NCBI GenBank assembly: GCA_002315855.1
Contig: DCIG01000049.1
Location: forward strand, 70,095 to 134,094
Direction: 5' to 3'
DNA from: Lentisphaeria bacterium UBA1732
GTDB taxonomy: Bacteria; Verrucomicrobiota; Lentisphaeria; Victivallales; UBA1829
Length of the DNA: 64,000 nt
Both the position numbers and the translations under genes were made by a program. A model generated the notes under the pieces. It saw only the letters and a list, made by a program, of their open reading frames with translations. It was not told the origin of the DNA and did not search any database. How positions within the stretch are numbered: the first letter of the stretch is position 1; each line of letters begins with the position of its first letter. This document shows positions 1-8,589 of the stretch, one piece after another.

Positions 1-56
1 AGGACATGGTAACGGGTATTCCTGACAATCATTTGGGCGTTGCTGTCTCCGGGTAA
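1..56 (+). CDS. possible 3' end of an upstream gene
   Basis: An open frame enters from the left edge (frame starting at base 3) and stops at a TAA at 54-56, giving a 17-residue tail ending in GVAVSG. It is too short to identify. It could be the C-terminus of a gene upstream or chance. Confidence 0.25.
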   Translation, partial: DMVTGIPDNHLGVAVSG

Positions 57-108
57 GAACTTTTTTCTCGATTTCTGCCGTCATTCCGTAATTTCCATTC
101 ATTTTGGT

Positions 109-136
109 TTGAAAAAAAAGAAAATGATGTTATTAT
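109..136 (+). promoter_or_regulatory. candidate sigma-70 promoter of the pot operon
   Basis: TTGAAA at 109-114 and TATTAT at 131-136 are separated by 16 bp. Transcription would start near 143 and leave a leader of about 175 nt before potA. The leader (about 143-319) shows no ORF or recognisable riboswitch. Confidence 0.5.
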
Positions 137-319
137 ATATATTGTATTGGAATATTTCTTTTTTGAGAGCAGATTTCAAGAGGCTTTGATGAAATACTTC
201 ATTCTGCCGGTTATGAAAATACTCTCGTAAAACAGATATGCTTCAAAAGTCGGTTCTTTCAACCCGATTTAAGGGGTACCTCTCGATTCACCTTCGGAAA
301 ATAAGGCACAGTTTGCTCC

Positions 320-1453
320 ATGGAAATCCTCCGTTTTGAAAACATCACGAAAAGGTATGGACAAAATACAGTTCTCGACCATGTTTCTCTCTCCGTCAAT
401 GAGGGGGAAGTTTTTTCTCTTTTAGGTCCGAGCGGATGCGGGAAGACAACGCTTCTGCGAATTTGCGGAGGGTTCGAGCCGCCCGATGAAGGACGCGTCA
501 TTTTGGATGGGGTTGATATTACGGATATGCCGGCAAACCGGCGCGCGATTCGTACTGTTTTCCAAAACTATGCACTTTTCCCTCACATGAATGTATGGGA
601 CAATGTCGCATTCGGTCTGAAAGCCACGGGAATTTCTCAGAAAAAAATCGAAGAAGATGTCCCGAAATATCTTGATTTGGTTCAACTCACCGATTATGCC
701 GCACGCAAACCCGGTCAGCTCAGCGGCGGTCAGCGTCAGCGCGTCGCCATTGCCCGTGCCCTGATTACGAAACCGAAAGTTCTTCTTCTTGACGAACCCC
801 TTGCCGCTCTTGACCTCAAGCTCCGCCAGCGTATGCTGATTGAACTCGACACACTTCATGATGATGTCGGGATTACGTTCATTTTCGTAACTCACGACCA
901 GCAGGAAGCCATGAGTATCAGTGACCATATTGCTGTGCTTCGGAACGGAGAAATCGAACAAATCGGCACACCGCCGGAACTCTACGAAGCTCCCCGCACC
1001 AGTTTCGTCGCGGCATTCATTGGCGACACAAACTTTTTTGAAGGCAAAGTCTCTGCCATCAACGGAGATTATTGCAGCCTGAATATCGAAGATTTCCCCC
1101 CGCTCCGTCTTTTTAACGACAAGAAGGTCCCCGTCGGACGCAAAGTTCACATCAGCATTCGCCCTGAAAAATTCATGATTTCTCATGTCAAACCTGAAAA
1201 AACGGATGCAAATACAAACCTTCTGCAAGGGAAAGTGGAAGAGGTTATCTATCTTGGTTCTCATACCCGTTACTGGGTGCGTGTTCAGGCGTGGCGTATC
1301 TCCGTCATCAAACAGCATTGCGGATATGCTCTGGACGAACGAAGCATCAACTGGGGCGATGATGTCTGGCTCAAATTTGAAGCCGACAATGCCTATATGC
1401 TTGACCATTACGAAGAGAATGACGAGAATCTTCTCGCTCTTCCCGACCTTTGA
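320..1453 (+). CDS. potA: spermidine/putrescine ABC transporter ATP-binding protein PotA
   Basis: This is the cytoplasmic ATPase that powers polyamine import through PotBC. The 377-residue protein has a Walker A GPSGCGKTT at residues 36-44, the ABC signature LSGGQRQR near residue 134, a Walker B LLLDEP just after it and an H-loop THD. A C-terminal TOBE/OB region from about residue 240 is typical of PotA/CUT1-like ATPases that contact regulatory ligands. The length matches the family (about 370). It is first in a tight four-gene operon with both permeases and the binding protein, which fixes the assignment to the polyamine type. The start at 320 has only a weak AAGG-type ribosome site. Confidence 0.95.
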   Translation: MEILRFENITKRYGQNTVLDHVSLSVNEGEVFSLLGPSGCGKTTLLRICGGFEPPDEGRVILDGVDITDMPANRRAIRTVFQNYALFPHMNVWDNVAFGLKATGISQKKIEEDVPKYLDLVQLTDYAARKPGQLSGGQRQRVAIARALITKPKVLLLDEPLAALDLKLRQRMLIELDTLHDDVGITFIFVTHDQQEAMSISDHIAVLRNGEIEQIGTPPELYEAPRTSFVAAFIGDTNFFEGKVSAINGDYCSLNIEDFPPLRLFNDKKVPVGRKVHISIRPEKFMISHVKPEKTDANTNLLQGKVEEVIYLGSHTRYWVRVQAWRISVIKQHCGYALDERSINWGDDVWLKFEADNAYMLDHYEENDENLLALPDL

Positions 1454-1476
1454 TGTTCAGCAGGGGGTAACGTCTC

Positions 1477-2349
1477 ATGAAAAAAAGCTCTTTCACCAAT
1501 TTTTTTCTTGGCTTGCCGTCATTTGTTTGGCTGGTTGTTTTTTACGCATTCCCGATTCTGATTGTCCTGCTGCTTGCTTTCAGACCGCCTGATTCAAACG
1601 GCGGAATCGGCACAGGCTGGACGCTTCAGACGCTTCGCGAACTCAGGAATCCCAGCTATCCGGCCATTATCTGGCGTACTTTCTGGCAGGGGCTCGTTTC
1701 CACTGCGGTCTGTATTGCAGTTGCTGTCCCGATCAGCTACCAGCTTTCGCGCACCTCCAGCCAAAAGCTCCGCAATACCATTCTCCTTTTGATTATTGTT
1801 CCCTTTTGGACGAACTTTCTGATTCGGATTTACGCATGGCGCATCTTTCTGCATCCGGAAGGTGCATTCAAACATCTTCTTGTTCTCATCGGTGTCATTC
1901 CTGAGTCCACCGGGCTTCTTTACAACCAGTGGGCAGTTCTCACGGTAATGATTTACACCTACATTCCATTTGCGGTTCTTCCCATCTACGCCATTTCCGA
2001 AAAATTCGATTTTTCCCTCATGGAAGCAGCAAAAGACTTGGGTGCAAGCTCATTTTATGCGTTCCGCAAAATCTATCTGCCCGGTATTTCAAAAGGAATA
2101 TGGACGGCTGTCATGGTTGTCCTGATTCCTGCATTCGGAGCTTATCTGATTCCTGATCTCGTTGGCGGGTCCACCAGTGAACTGATCGGTGATAAAATCG
2201 CCCAGCGCGTCTTTGTTGACCGCAATCTGCCTCATGCCAGTGCGCTTTCCGCCCTGCTGATGCTCGGCGTTTTTGTGCCGTTGATTTTAGTCTCATGCCT
2301 TCGCAAGTTCCAACTGAAAAACCAGAAAAAAGCGGAGTTCATGAAATGA
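1477..2349 (+). CDS. potB: spermidine/putrescine ABC transporter permease PotB
   Basis: Inner-membrane permease subunit, 290 residues, with about six hydrophobic helices, the first at residues 12-35. The EAA loop that docks on the ATPase is visible as EAAKDLGAS around residue 188. It begins 23 bp after potA and overlaps potC by 4 bp (ATGA), so the two permeases are translationally coupled. It pairs with PotC to form the channel. PotB and PotC of this family are related to each other; the gene order A-B-C-D and longer size favour PotB here. Confidence 0.93.
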   Translation: MKKSSFTNFFLGLPSFVWLVVFYAFPILIVLLLAFRPPDSNGGIGTGWTLQTLRELRNPSYPAIIWRTFWQGLVSTAVCIAVAVPISYQLSRTSSQKLRNTILLLIIVPFWTNFLIRIYAWRIFLHPEGAFKHLLVLIGVIPESTGLLYNQWAVLTVMIYTYIPFAVLPIYAISEKFDFSLMEAAKDLGASSFYAFRKIYLPGISKGIWTAVMVVLIPAFGAYLIPDLVGGSTSELIGDKIAQRVFVDRNLPHASALSALLMLGVFVPLILVSCLRKFQLKNQKKAEFMK

Positions 2350-3185
2350 AAAAACGCTGCAACCGGCACAGCCGTCTTCCTGTTGCGATTACGCTTTTGA
2401 CTCTGCTTTTTCTTTATCTTCCGCTTGTCATGGTCGCAATTGCCTCGTTCAATGCCAGCAAATACGGCGGCGTCTGGACAGGTTTTTCCCTGAAATGGTA
2501 CAAAGCTCTTTTCAAAAGCCGTGAAATTTGGAATGCCCTCACCAATACCCTTTTCATTGCTTTTATTTCGACTTTTTTCTCCACGCTTCTTGGTACACTC
2601 AGTGCGTTGGCTCTTTACAGAAGCAAAAACCGCTTCAAAGCAATCTATCATGCTTTGATTTATACACCTTTGGTTGTCCCCGACATTCTGATGGGCATTA
2701 GTATGCTTCTTCTGTTTGTAACGACTTTCTCCGCGTGCGGCACATGGTTCCAATCCGTATTCGGCATTGAACTCGAACTCGGCATGACCACCATCATCAT
2801 TGCACACATCACGTTCTGCATGAGCTATGTTGCCATGGTGGTTCTTGGACGTTTGCAGGAATTCGATCATTCTTTGGTGGAAGCCGCCTACGACCTCGGA
2901 GCCAGTGGATTGTATACATTCTTTCACGTTACACTGCCCGTTATTTTGCCCGGAGTCATAGCGGGAGCGCTGTTTGCCTTCACGCTCTCGATTGATGATT
3001 TTGTCATCACGTTCTTCGTGAAAGGCGCAGGCGACACCACTCTGCCCATTTACATCCAGAGTACCATGCGTCACGGCTCTCCCGCCATACTCAATGCCTT
3101 ATCGGTCATCTTCCTGATTTTGACTTTCATTTTGGTTTTCACTACTCAAAAACTTCTTTCAAACAAAACGGAGACACACAAATGA
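2346..3185 (+). CDS. potC: spermidine/putrescine ABC transporter permease PotC
   Basis: Second permease subunit, 279 residues and about six membrane helices, with an EAA loop EAAYDLGAS in the second half. The ATG at 2346 overlaps the potB stop in an ATGA junction. An in-frame upstream start at 2295 would add 17 hydrophilic residues and lie inside potB, so 2346 is preferred. The 3' end overlaps potD by 4 bp, again ATGA. Product acts in the inner membrane with PotB and PotA. Confidence 0.93.
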   Translation: MKKRCNRHSRLPVAITLLTLLFLYLPLVMVAIASFNASKYGGVWTGFSLKWYKALFKSREIWNALTNTLFIAFISTFFSTLLGTLSALALYRSKNRFKAIYHALIYTPLVVPDILMGISMLLLFVTTFSACGTWFQSVFGIELELGMTTIIIAHITFCMSYVAMVVLGRLQEFDHSLVEAAYDLGASGLYTFFHVTLPVILPGVIAGALFAFTLSIDDFVITFFVKGAGDTTLPIYIQSTMRHGSPAILNALSVIFLILTFILVFTTQKLLSNKTETHK

Positions 3186-4228
3186 AACACCTCCTCGCCT
3201 CCTGCTGTGCCGTTGTTCTTGCGGCTTTCTCGCTCATCCTTTGTTCGTGCGGCAAAGAAAAAGAAACTTTGCACATTTACAACTGGGGCAATTATATGTC
3301 CGATGATGTCATTGCGAAGTTTGAAAAAGAAAACGACTGCAAAATCGTTCTTGACCTCTTCGACTCCAATGAAAGCATGTATGCCAAACTGAAAGCCGGC
3401 GCAGGCGGTTATGACCTCGTTGTGCCGTCTTCCTATACCGCATTTATGATGAATGAACAGAATATGCTCGAACATTTGGATCATTCCAAAATTCCCAATG
3501 TCGATCAGTATTTCGACAAAAAATACAGCTCCCTTTCTTCCGATAAGGAAATGGCATATACCGTTCCTTACTTCGTCAGCTTCACCGGCATCGGCTACAA
3601 CGCCGCAAAAGTTCAGGATTTCAAACCCACATGGAAGATGTTTGAACGCTCCGATCTCAAAGGCCGCACCACGCTTTTGAATGATCCTCGCGAAGTCATT
3701 GGCTGCGCGCTTCGTGCAATCGGTATTGAGGATGTCAATTCCACCGATCAGGCTCAGATTGATAAAGCGGTAGCACAGGCAAAAATCTGGAAAACACAAA
3801 TCGCAAAATTCGGTGTCGATGACGCAGTGGCAGCTCTTGCTTCCGGTGAATTCTATCTCGTCCAGAACTACAGCGGCGATGTTCTTCAGGCAGCCATGGA
3901 AAACCCTGATGTCCGTTTTGTCATCCCCGAAGAAGGTTCCACGGTTACGTTTGACAATTTTGCCATCATGAAAGACAGTGCGCACAAGGATTTGGCATAC
4001 AAATTCATCAACTTCATTTATCGTCCCGAAATTTGCGCGGAAAATATGAACGTTATCCAGTATGTTACTCCTCATAAAACCGCCGTTGATCTCGTTGATG
4101 ATGAACTGAAGAACAATCCGGCATTTACCATTCCCGAAGCCGATTTTGCCCGTTGCGTTCCGCTCCGCGATATGGGCGAAAAAAATACTGTTTTCAACAA
4201 GGCATGGGATCGTATCCGCGAGGAATAA
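3182..4228 (+). CDS. potD: spermidine/putrescine-binding lipoprotein PotD
   Basis: Substrate-binding protein of the transporter, 348 residues. It starts with a lipoprotein signal peptide whose lipobox is LCSC, with the acylated Cys at residue 23, so it is anchored in the membrane rather than free. The mature part opens with LHIYNWGNYMS, the conserved start of PotD/PotF proteins, and has the YDLVVPSSY segment typical of the family. The ATG overlaps the potC stop by 4 bp. Last gene of the operon; an inverted repeat follows. Confidence 0.95.
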   Translation: MKHLLASCCAVVLAAFSLILCSCGKEKETLHIYNWGNYMSDDVIAKFEKENDCKIVLDLFDSNESMYAKLKAGAGGYDLVVPSSYTAFMMNEQNMLEHLDHSKIPNVDQYFDKKYSSLSSDKEMAYTVPYFVSFTGIGYNAAKVQDFKPTWKMFERSDLKGRTTLLNDPREVIGCALRAIGIEDVNSTDQAQIDKAVAQAKIWKTQIAKFGVDDAVAALASGEFYLVQNYSGDVLQAAMENPDVRFVIPEEGSTVTFDNFAIMKDSAHKDLAYKFINFIYRPEICAENMNVIQYVTPHKTAVDLVDDELKNNPAFTIPEADFARCVPLRDMGEKNTVFNKAWDRIREE

Positions 4229-4243
4229 CCCCGTATTCCCCGC

Positions 4244-4284
4244 CTTGAAAACCTTGTCCTTTTTTTTATTCAAGGCTTTTCAAG
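4244..4284 (+). terminator. inverted repeat after the pot operon
   Basis: CTTGAAAACCTTG at 4244-4256 pairs with CAAGGCTTTTCAAG at 4271-4284 around a T-rich loop. There is no U-tract after the right arm, so it is a stem-loop that may stop transcription or protect the mRNA end rather than a classical terminator. Confidence 0.45.
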
Positions 4285-4348
4285 AAATCTCATCTCATTA
4301 TAATATCTCTGCCAATCAGAGAAAGCTGTAACCTGAAAAGGAAATACC

Positions 4349-5710
4349 ATGTTTCTGAACGATCGCTATTTGATTTCCAATGAAACCGGCAAGCGCATTT
4401 TTGATTCCGTCAAAAATCTGCCGATTATTGACCCTCACAATCATGCAGATGTCGCATCCATTGCCCGCAATCAGAACTTCACAAATGCCTGGGAGCTGTT
4501 CGCCGCCACAGATCATTATGTCTGGGAAATGCTTCGCAAAACAGGCGTGGACGAAGAGCTGATTACCGGCAGTGCTTCACCTCATGACAAGTTTATTGCG
4601 ATGGCAAATGTCTTTGATGACATTGCCGGAAACCCTGTCTACGAATGGATTCACCTCGATTTGCGCTTCCTCGGCATTCAGGAACGCCTCTGTGCGGAAA
4701 CCGGCGAAATCATTTGGAAGAAAGTCAATGCCGCGCTTGCCTGGGAAGAAAACAAGCCGATTGAACTGCTTCGCCGCATGAATATTTCCGTGATGTGCTC
4801 CACCGATGATCCCGCCGACCTGCTCACTGCGCACGAATCCGTAAATAAACAGTTCGGACGTGTCATCGTCCGCCCCACCTGGCGTCCCGATAAGGCAATG
4901 AAAATCATCGCTTCCGATTTCCCGCAGTACGTGCAGAAACTTGCCGCACGTTTCAGTATGACCATTTCCACGCTGGATGAATATCTCGATGCCCTGAAGC
5001 TCTCTCACGACTATTTCCAGGCAAATGGATGCAAAGCCAGTGATCACGGGTTCACCCTCATGCCATCCGGTGTCGGCGATAAAGCGAAAGCCGCGGAAAC
5101 ATTTGCTCACGTCCTTGCCGGACAGCCTGCCGATGAAGCGGAAGCCGCCAATTTCGCAGATTATCTTCTTGGCGAAGTCTGTGAAATGAATGCCGTTACA
5201 GGCTGGGTTACACAGCTTCATCTCGGACCGGTCCGCGATGTCCGTTCTTCTCTGTTCCGTGCTATCGGACCTGATGCGGGCGGTGATGTCAGCGACATCT
5301 TCCTTCAGCAGGAACCGAACCTCATCAAATTCCTGAATCGTTTCGACAATCGTCTGAAAGTCATACTGTACTGCCTTGACCCCATGCACCAGCCCACGCT
5401 TGCCGCCATGAGCCGCGCATTTGGACGTATGGTTCGCCTTGGTTCTGCATGGTGGCTTTGCGACACCCCCATCGGCATGAAACGCCAGCTCGAATACATT
5501 TGCAGTGTCGACCTTTTCAGCGCATTTGCAGGGATGGTTTCCGACTCCCGCAAACTGCTCAGTTACGCATCCCGTTTTGAAATGTTCCGCCGTGTTCTTT
5601 CCTCCGTTCTCGGCACCATGGTCGAAGCAGGACAAATACCCGAACCCATCGCGATGAAACTTGCGAAAAAAATGTGTTTTGACGGCCCTGCGGAATTCTT
5701 TGACATGTAA
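4349..5710 (+). CDS. uxaC: uronate (glucuronate/galacturonate) isomerase
   Basis: Converts D-glucuronate to D-fructuronate (and D-galacturonate to D-tagaturonate), the entry step of hexuronate breakdown. The 453-residue protein shows UxaC family features: the metal-binding DPHNHAD motif near residues 30-36, LDLRFLGI, MCSTDDPADLL, RPTWRPDKA and the C-terminal DSRK(L)LSYASRFEMFRR block. It is close to the usual length (about 465). AAAGGAAA precedes the ATG by about 6 nt. Other pathway genes (uxuA, uxuB, kdgK) are not adjacent, so it appears as a single-gene unit closed by a repeat-derived hairpin. It fits with the glucuronoyl-esterase-like gene at 60.6 kb, but that link is inferred. Confidence 0.93.
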   Translation: MFLNDRYLISNETGKRIFDSVKNLPIIDPHNHADVASIARNQNFTNAWELFAATDHYVWEMLRKTGVDEELITGSASPHDKFIAMANVFDDIAGNPVYEWIHLDLRFLGIQERLCAETGEIIWKKVNAALAWEENKPIELLRRMNISVMCSTDDPADLLTAHESVNKQFGRVIVRPTWRPDKAMKIIASDFPQYVQKLAARFSMTISTLDEYLDALKLSHDYFQANGCKASDHGFTLMPSGVGDKAKAAETFAHVLAGQPADEAEAANFADYLLGEVCEMNAVTGWVTQLHLGPVRDVRSSLFRAIGPDAGGDVSDIFLQQEPNLIKFLNRFDNRLKVILYCLDPMHQPTLAAMSRAFGRMVRLGSAWWLCDTPIGMKRQLEYICSVDLFSAFAGMVSDSRKLLSYASRFEMFRRVLSSVLGTMVEAGQIPEPIAMKLAKKMCFDGPAEFFDM

Positions 5711-5739
5711 GCCTCCGACAGACCGAATCACAAAGACAA

Positions 5740-5798
5740 GAGCTGATTTCAAGGTTCCTGACCTTTTGAAATCAGCTCAGTTTTTTTGAAATCAGCTT
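5740..5798 (+). repeat. short dispersed hairpin repeat, probably acting as uxaC terminator
   Basis: GAGCTGATTTCAA at 5740-5752 pairs with TTTGAAATCAGCTC ending at 5778, followed at once by seven T residues (5781-5787), as in a Rho-independent terminator. A further half copy, TTTGAAATCAGCTT, follows at 5785-5798. The arms belong to the same family as the repeats at 12590, 15726, 40467, 40513, 48330 and 58478. Confidence 0.75.
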
Positions 5799-5889
5799 CC
5801 TTTCCTCAGACAATCCGTTCATTCGGGTCGTTTTTCTTCTCCATATTTCATAATAAAATGAAAATATTTGCAATATTCTTTCAATTTCA

Positions 5890-5919
5890 TTTGAAAATAA
5901 TTTCAAACCATGGTATAGT
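5890..5919 (+). promoter_or_regulatory. promoter with overlapping palindrome for the HTH regulator
   Basis: TTGAAA (5891-5896) and TATAGT (5914-5919) have an ideal 17-bp spacer. A perfect inverted repeat TTTGAAA-ATAA-TTTCAAA (5890-5907) covers the -35 box and is a candidate operator for autoregulation by the HTH protein encoded downstream. Confidence 0.6.
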
Positions 5920-5976
5920 ATAATAGAAAATCTCTCCTCTTTTTCATCCTCCCTTTTTCTATGAAAGGATTTTCCC

Positions 5977-6642
5977 ATGAGAATTGATGATTCGATGTTG
6001 AATGCCATTCAGTCTGCCGTCCACAAATACGGCAGTGTCCTCAGCTTCGCAAATGCAGTCGGGGTCTCCCACACCACAGTCAATTTCTGGCTCAAAGGCC
6101 GCACCGCGCGAATCAATGCACAGAACTGGAATGCGCTTCTTCCCGTTTTGGAAGAATTTCTGCCGCCACAGCCTCAAGCGCATTCGATGCGTGAATCCTC
6201 CGCGATGTCCGCTTATGCAATCAATACCCCCAATAAAATACCGGAAGTTTTCCTTCTGCAATTCCCCGAACTTGAGTTCCTGACATCATCAAAACAAGTC
6301 CCGGATTTCACACATTGCACCAATACCGCCTCTTTCACTGCTTCAGCCGGTAAACATGCCTTTGCAGTTGAAATCGACCAAGCTCACACCGGATATTTTC
6401 ACCCGGGGACTTTGCTTCTTCTCGACTGGGGGACTTCCCCTGAAAACGGAGATTTCGTACTTGCCTGCCGCAAACGCAAAATACGCAAATATCTTTTTGC
6501 CCGCTACTACTGCACAGAGAAAACCATGCTCCTGAAATCTCCCGACTCCGCTCAGTCCGAAACTTCGGAACATTCGCTCAGTCGTATCTCTTCCGAGTTT
6601 GCATGGATTGTCCCTGTTCGGGAAGCCGTCATGCCTCTCTGA
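5977..6642 (+). CDS. HTH transcriptional regulator with S24/LexA-like C-terminal domain lacking the catalytic Ser
   Basis: The 221-residue protein has an N-terminal helix-turn-helix (about residues 12-45, with SFANAVGVSHTTVNFWLKG) and a C-terminal part shaped like the peptidase S24/LexA fold: a FAVEID strand, then GTLLLLDWG and GDFVLACRKRK. In LexA/CI proteins a Gly-Asp-Ser-Met motif follows the first strand; here the equivalent stretch is DQAHTGYF, so the self-cleavage Ser is missing and RecA-stimulated cleavage is unlikely. It may be a fixed repressor or sense a ligand. AAAGGA at 5964-5969 is a good ribosome site. It is a single-gene unit with its own promoter and terminator. The target genes are unknown. 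Confidence 0.65.
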   Translation: MRIDDSMLNAIQSAVHKYGSVLSFANAVGVSHTTVNFWLKGRTARINAQNWNALLPVLEEFLPPQPQAHSMRESSAMSAYAINTPNKIPEVFLLQFPELEFLTSSKQVPDFTHCTNTASFTASAGKHAFAVEIDQAHTGYFHPGTLLLLDWGTSPENGDFVLACRKRKIRKYLFARYYCTEKTMLLKSPDSAQSETSEHSLSRISSEFAWIVPVREAVMPL

Positions 6643-6663
6643 ACTCATCTTTTCATACAGCAT

Positions 6664-6702
6664 AAAGCCGATTCTGCTCAAAAATGCAGAATCGGCTTTT
6701 TT
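6664..6702 (+). terminator. Rho-independent terminator
   Basis: A perfect 14-bp stem (6664-6677 with 6686-6699) around an 8-nt loop runs into a T-tract. It ends the HTH regulator transcript and lies between convergent genes. Confidence 0.9.
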
Positions 6703-6781
6703 CGTTCACAGAACCGTTTGGATTTGACGCATCTGCCAAAGATGATTCAGCCATTTTGACTGCTGCCGGAAATCTCGCGTC

Positions 6782-7264
6782 TTACTTGTTCTTGGCGATG
6801 GCACGGCGCATATCCATGTCATCCTGTCGAGCACGGAGCGTCTCCCGCTTATCCCCGAATGTTTTTCCGCGGGCAACTCCGATTTCCACCTTGACGTATC
6901 CGCGCACCAGATACATTTTCAATGGAATCAGCGCATATCCGCGTTCTTTCACACGTTGAGACAGCTTGAGTATTTCCTTTTTGTGCATGAGAAGTTTTCT
7001 TGCGCGTTTCGTCTCATGATTAAAGCGGTTTCCGAATGCATACAGAGAAATATGAATCCCGTATGCCAGCAGTTCCCCGTTTTCAATCTTGGCGAAACAA
7101 TCCTGCAGCTGCACCGAATGAGAACGGCAGCTTTTCACCTCTGTTCCCGCCAGTGCTATCCCCGCCTCATACGTCTCGATAATCTCATAATCATGAAACG
7201 CTTTTCGGTTCCGTGCAATGACATTGTCATCAGCTTTGTTGTTTTTGTTGTCTTTCGCCGGCAT
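6782..7264 (-). CDS. smpB: SsrA (tmRNA)-binding protein SmpB
   Basis: Binds tmRNA and delivers it to stalled ribosomes for trans-translation. From the ATG at 7264 the protein is 160 residues, the normal SmpB length. It has NRKAFHDYEIIETYEAGIALAGTEVKS, the SVQLQDCFAKI(E)NGE block, the HETKRARKLLMHKKEI core and the basic C-terminal tail with GKTFGDKRETLRAR that enters the ribosome. AAGGA lies 9 nt upstream of this ATG. A TTG start at 7321 would add 19 residues without a ribosome site and is rejected. The gene ends about 80 bp from the convergent regulator terminator and follows dnaJ on the same strand. Confidence 0.93.
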   Translation of the reverse strand: MPAKDNKNNKADDNVIARNRKAFHDYEIIETYEAGIALAGTEVKSCRSHSVQLQDCFAKIENGELLAYGIHISLYAFGNRFNHETKRARKLLMHKKEILKLSQRVKERGYALIPLKMYLVRGYVKVEIGVARGKTFGDKRETLRARQDDMDMRRAIAKNK

Positions 7265-7342
7265 TTCGGGAAATCCTTGTTTTTGAATTGAGGAAACTGT
7301 CGTCTTCGATTGATTGCTCAAAACGGAATCAACAGTCCCCGG

Positions 7343-8545
7343 TTATTTCATGAAGTTTGCGGCTTTTCTGCGGAAATCACTGATTCCCGGATAATTGCTG
7401 TCAGTCAGATGAAGTTCGTTCAGTGCCTCTTTCTGTGCCGAAGTCAGATTGGATGGGGTTTCCACCTGAATATGAACCAGCTGATCGCCGCGTTCTCCCC
7501 CTTTCAGGGAAGGCAGTCCTTTTCCTCGCAGACGCAGCACAGCACCGTTTTGAGTTCCGGCCGCAATCTTCACTCGTGTCTTGCCTGTAATGGTCGGCAC
7601 ATCGGCGATACTGCCGTTGATTGCGCAGTCCAGCGTGATCGGCAGATTACAGATAATATTCTGACCTTCTCGGCTGAATACGGCGTGAGGCCGCACTTGC
7701 GTGATGACATACAAATCCCCGTTGCTTCCTCCGTTCGGAGCCGCGTTTCCCTTGCCGGATACTCTCAGTTTCGATCCGCTGTCCACTCCCGGCGGAATAT
7801 GTATCTGGACTTCCGTTTCCACATTCCGGACACCTTCGCCGCCGCATTCCATGCACGGACGTGTAATCACGGTTCCCGTGCCGTGGCATGTACCGCAAGG
7901 CATTTGCTGCTGGAAGAACGATTGTCCCGACACAATATAACCTGACCCGCCGCAAGCAGGACATGTTTTTCGGGATGACCCAGAAGCCGCGCCGCTTCCG
8001 CCGCAAGCCGAACACTGTTCCTGCTTGTTGTAACGTATCTTCTTGTCTGCACCGAAAATCACATCTTCCAAATCAATTTCGATTTGCAGGGTCAGATCTT
8101 CGCCTTTCATGGGCTGATTTTGGGCTGTTTTTCTGCGTCCGCGTCCTCCTCGCCCCAGGAAATCTTCGAATGAAAAGGCACCTCCTCCCATTCCCCCTGC
8201 GGCTCCGAATACCTGACTGAAGATGTCCCGCGGATCAGAGAAGCCGCTGAAATTCCCGGAGAATCCCCCTGTTCCGCCGCCGAAACCGCCGCCCGTCGGA
8301 CCATAACCCTGACCTCCGGTCTTCTCGAACAGTTCAGGACCAAACTGGTCGTACTGTTTGCGCTTGTTTGCATCGCTCAGCACTTCATACGCCCGTGAAA
8401 CCTCCTTGAACTTTTCCTCCGCGCTTTTGTCGCCCGGATTCTTGTCGGGATGGTATTTCACAGCCAGTTTGCGGTATGCCTTCTTGATTTCATCAGCGGT
8501 AGCTGTCTTGCTCACACCAAGTGTCTGATAATAATCTTTGGCCAT
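7343..8545 (-). CDS. dnaJ: chaperone protein DnaJ (Hsp40)
   Basis: Co-chaperone that feeds substrates to DnaK and stimulates its ATPase. The full-length 400-residue protein has a J domain with the HPD motif at residues 32-34, a Gly/Phe-rich linker (about 75-125), and a zinc-binding domain with four CxxCxGxG-type repeats (CSACGGSG, CPACGGSG, CGTCHGTG, CMECGGEG), followed by the two C-terminal beta domains. It lies 44 bp downstream of grpE and probably shares its transcript. dnaK is not here but 12 kb away. Confidence 0.97.
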   Translation of the reverse strand: MAKDYYQTLGVSKTATADEIKKAYRKLAVKYHPDKNPGDKSAEEKFKEVSRAYEVLSDANKRKQYDQFGPELFEKTGGQGYGPTGGGFGGGTGGFSGNFSGFSDPRDIFSQVFGAAGGMGGGAFSFEDFLGRGGRGRRKTAQNQPMKGEDLTLQIEIDLEDVIFGADKKIRYNKQEQCSACGGSGAASGSSRKTCPACGGSGYIVSGQSFFQQQMPCGTCHGTGTVITRPCMECGGEGVRNVETEVQIHIPPGVDSGSKLRVSGKGNAAPNGGSNGDLYVITQVRPHAVFSREGQNIICNLPITLDCAINGSIADVPTITGKTRVKIAAGTQNGAVLRLRGKGLPSLKGGERGDQLVHIQVETPSNLTSAQKEALNELHLTDSNYPGISDFRRKAANFMK

Positions 8546-8589
8546 AAATCTTCTCTTGTTTGTAACTTTTCAAGTGTTTGAATCGTTGA

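Noticed and set aside
165..211. Possible degenerate copy of the dispersed repeat in the potA leader
   Set aside because: Only GAGAGCAGATTTCAAG and a GAAATAC-type word agree; the inverted right end cannot be placed, so it was not counted.
422..1408. A 328-codon minus-strand frame opposite potA
   Set aside because: PotA is intact on the plus strand and part of a clear operon.
7265..7321. Longer SmpB from a TTG start
   Set aside because: It adds 19 residues not found in SmpB, and the ATG at 7264 has a proper ribosome site and gives the usual length.
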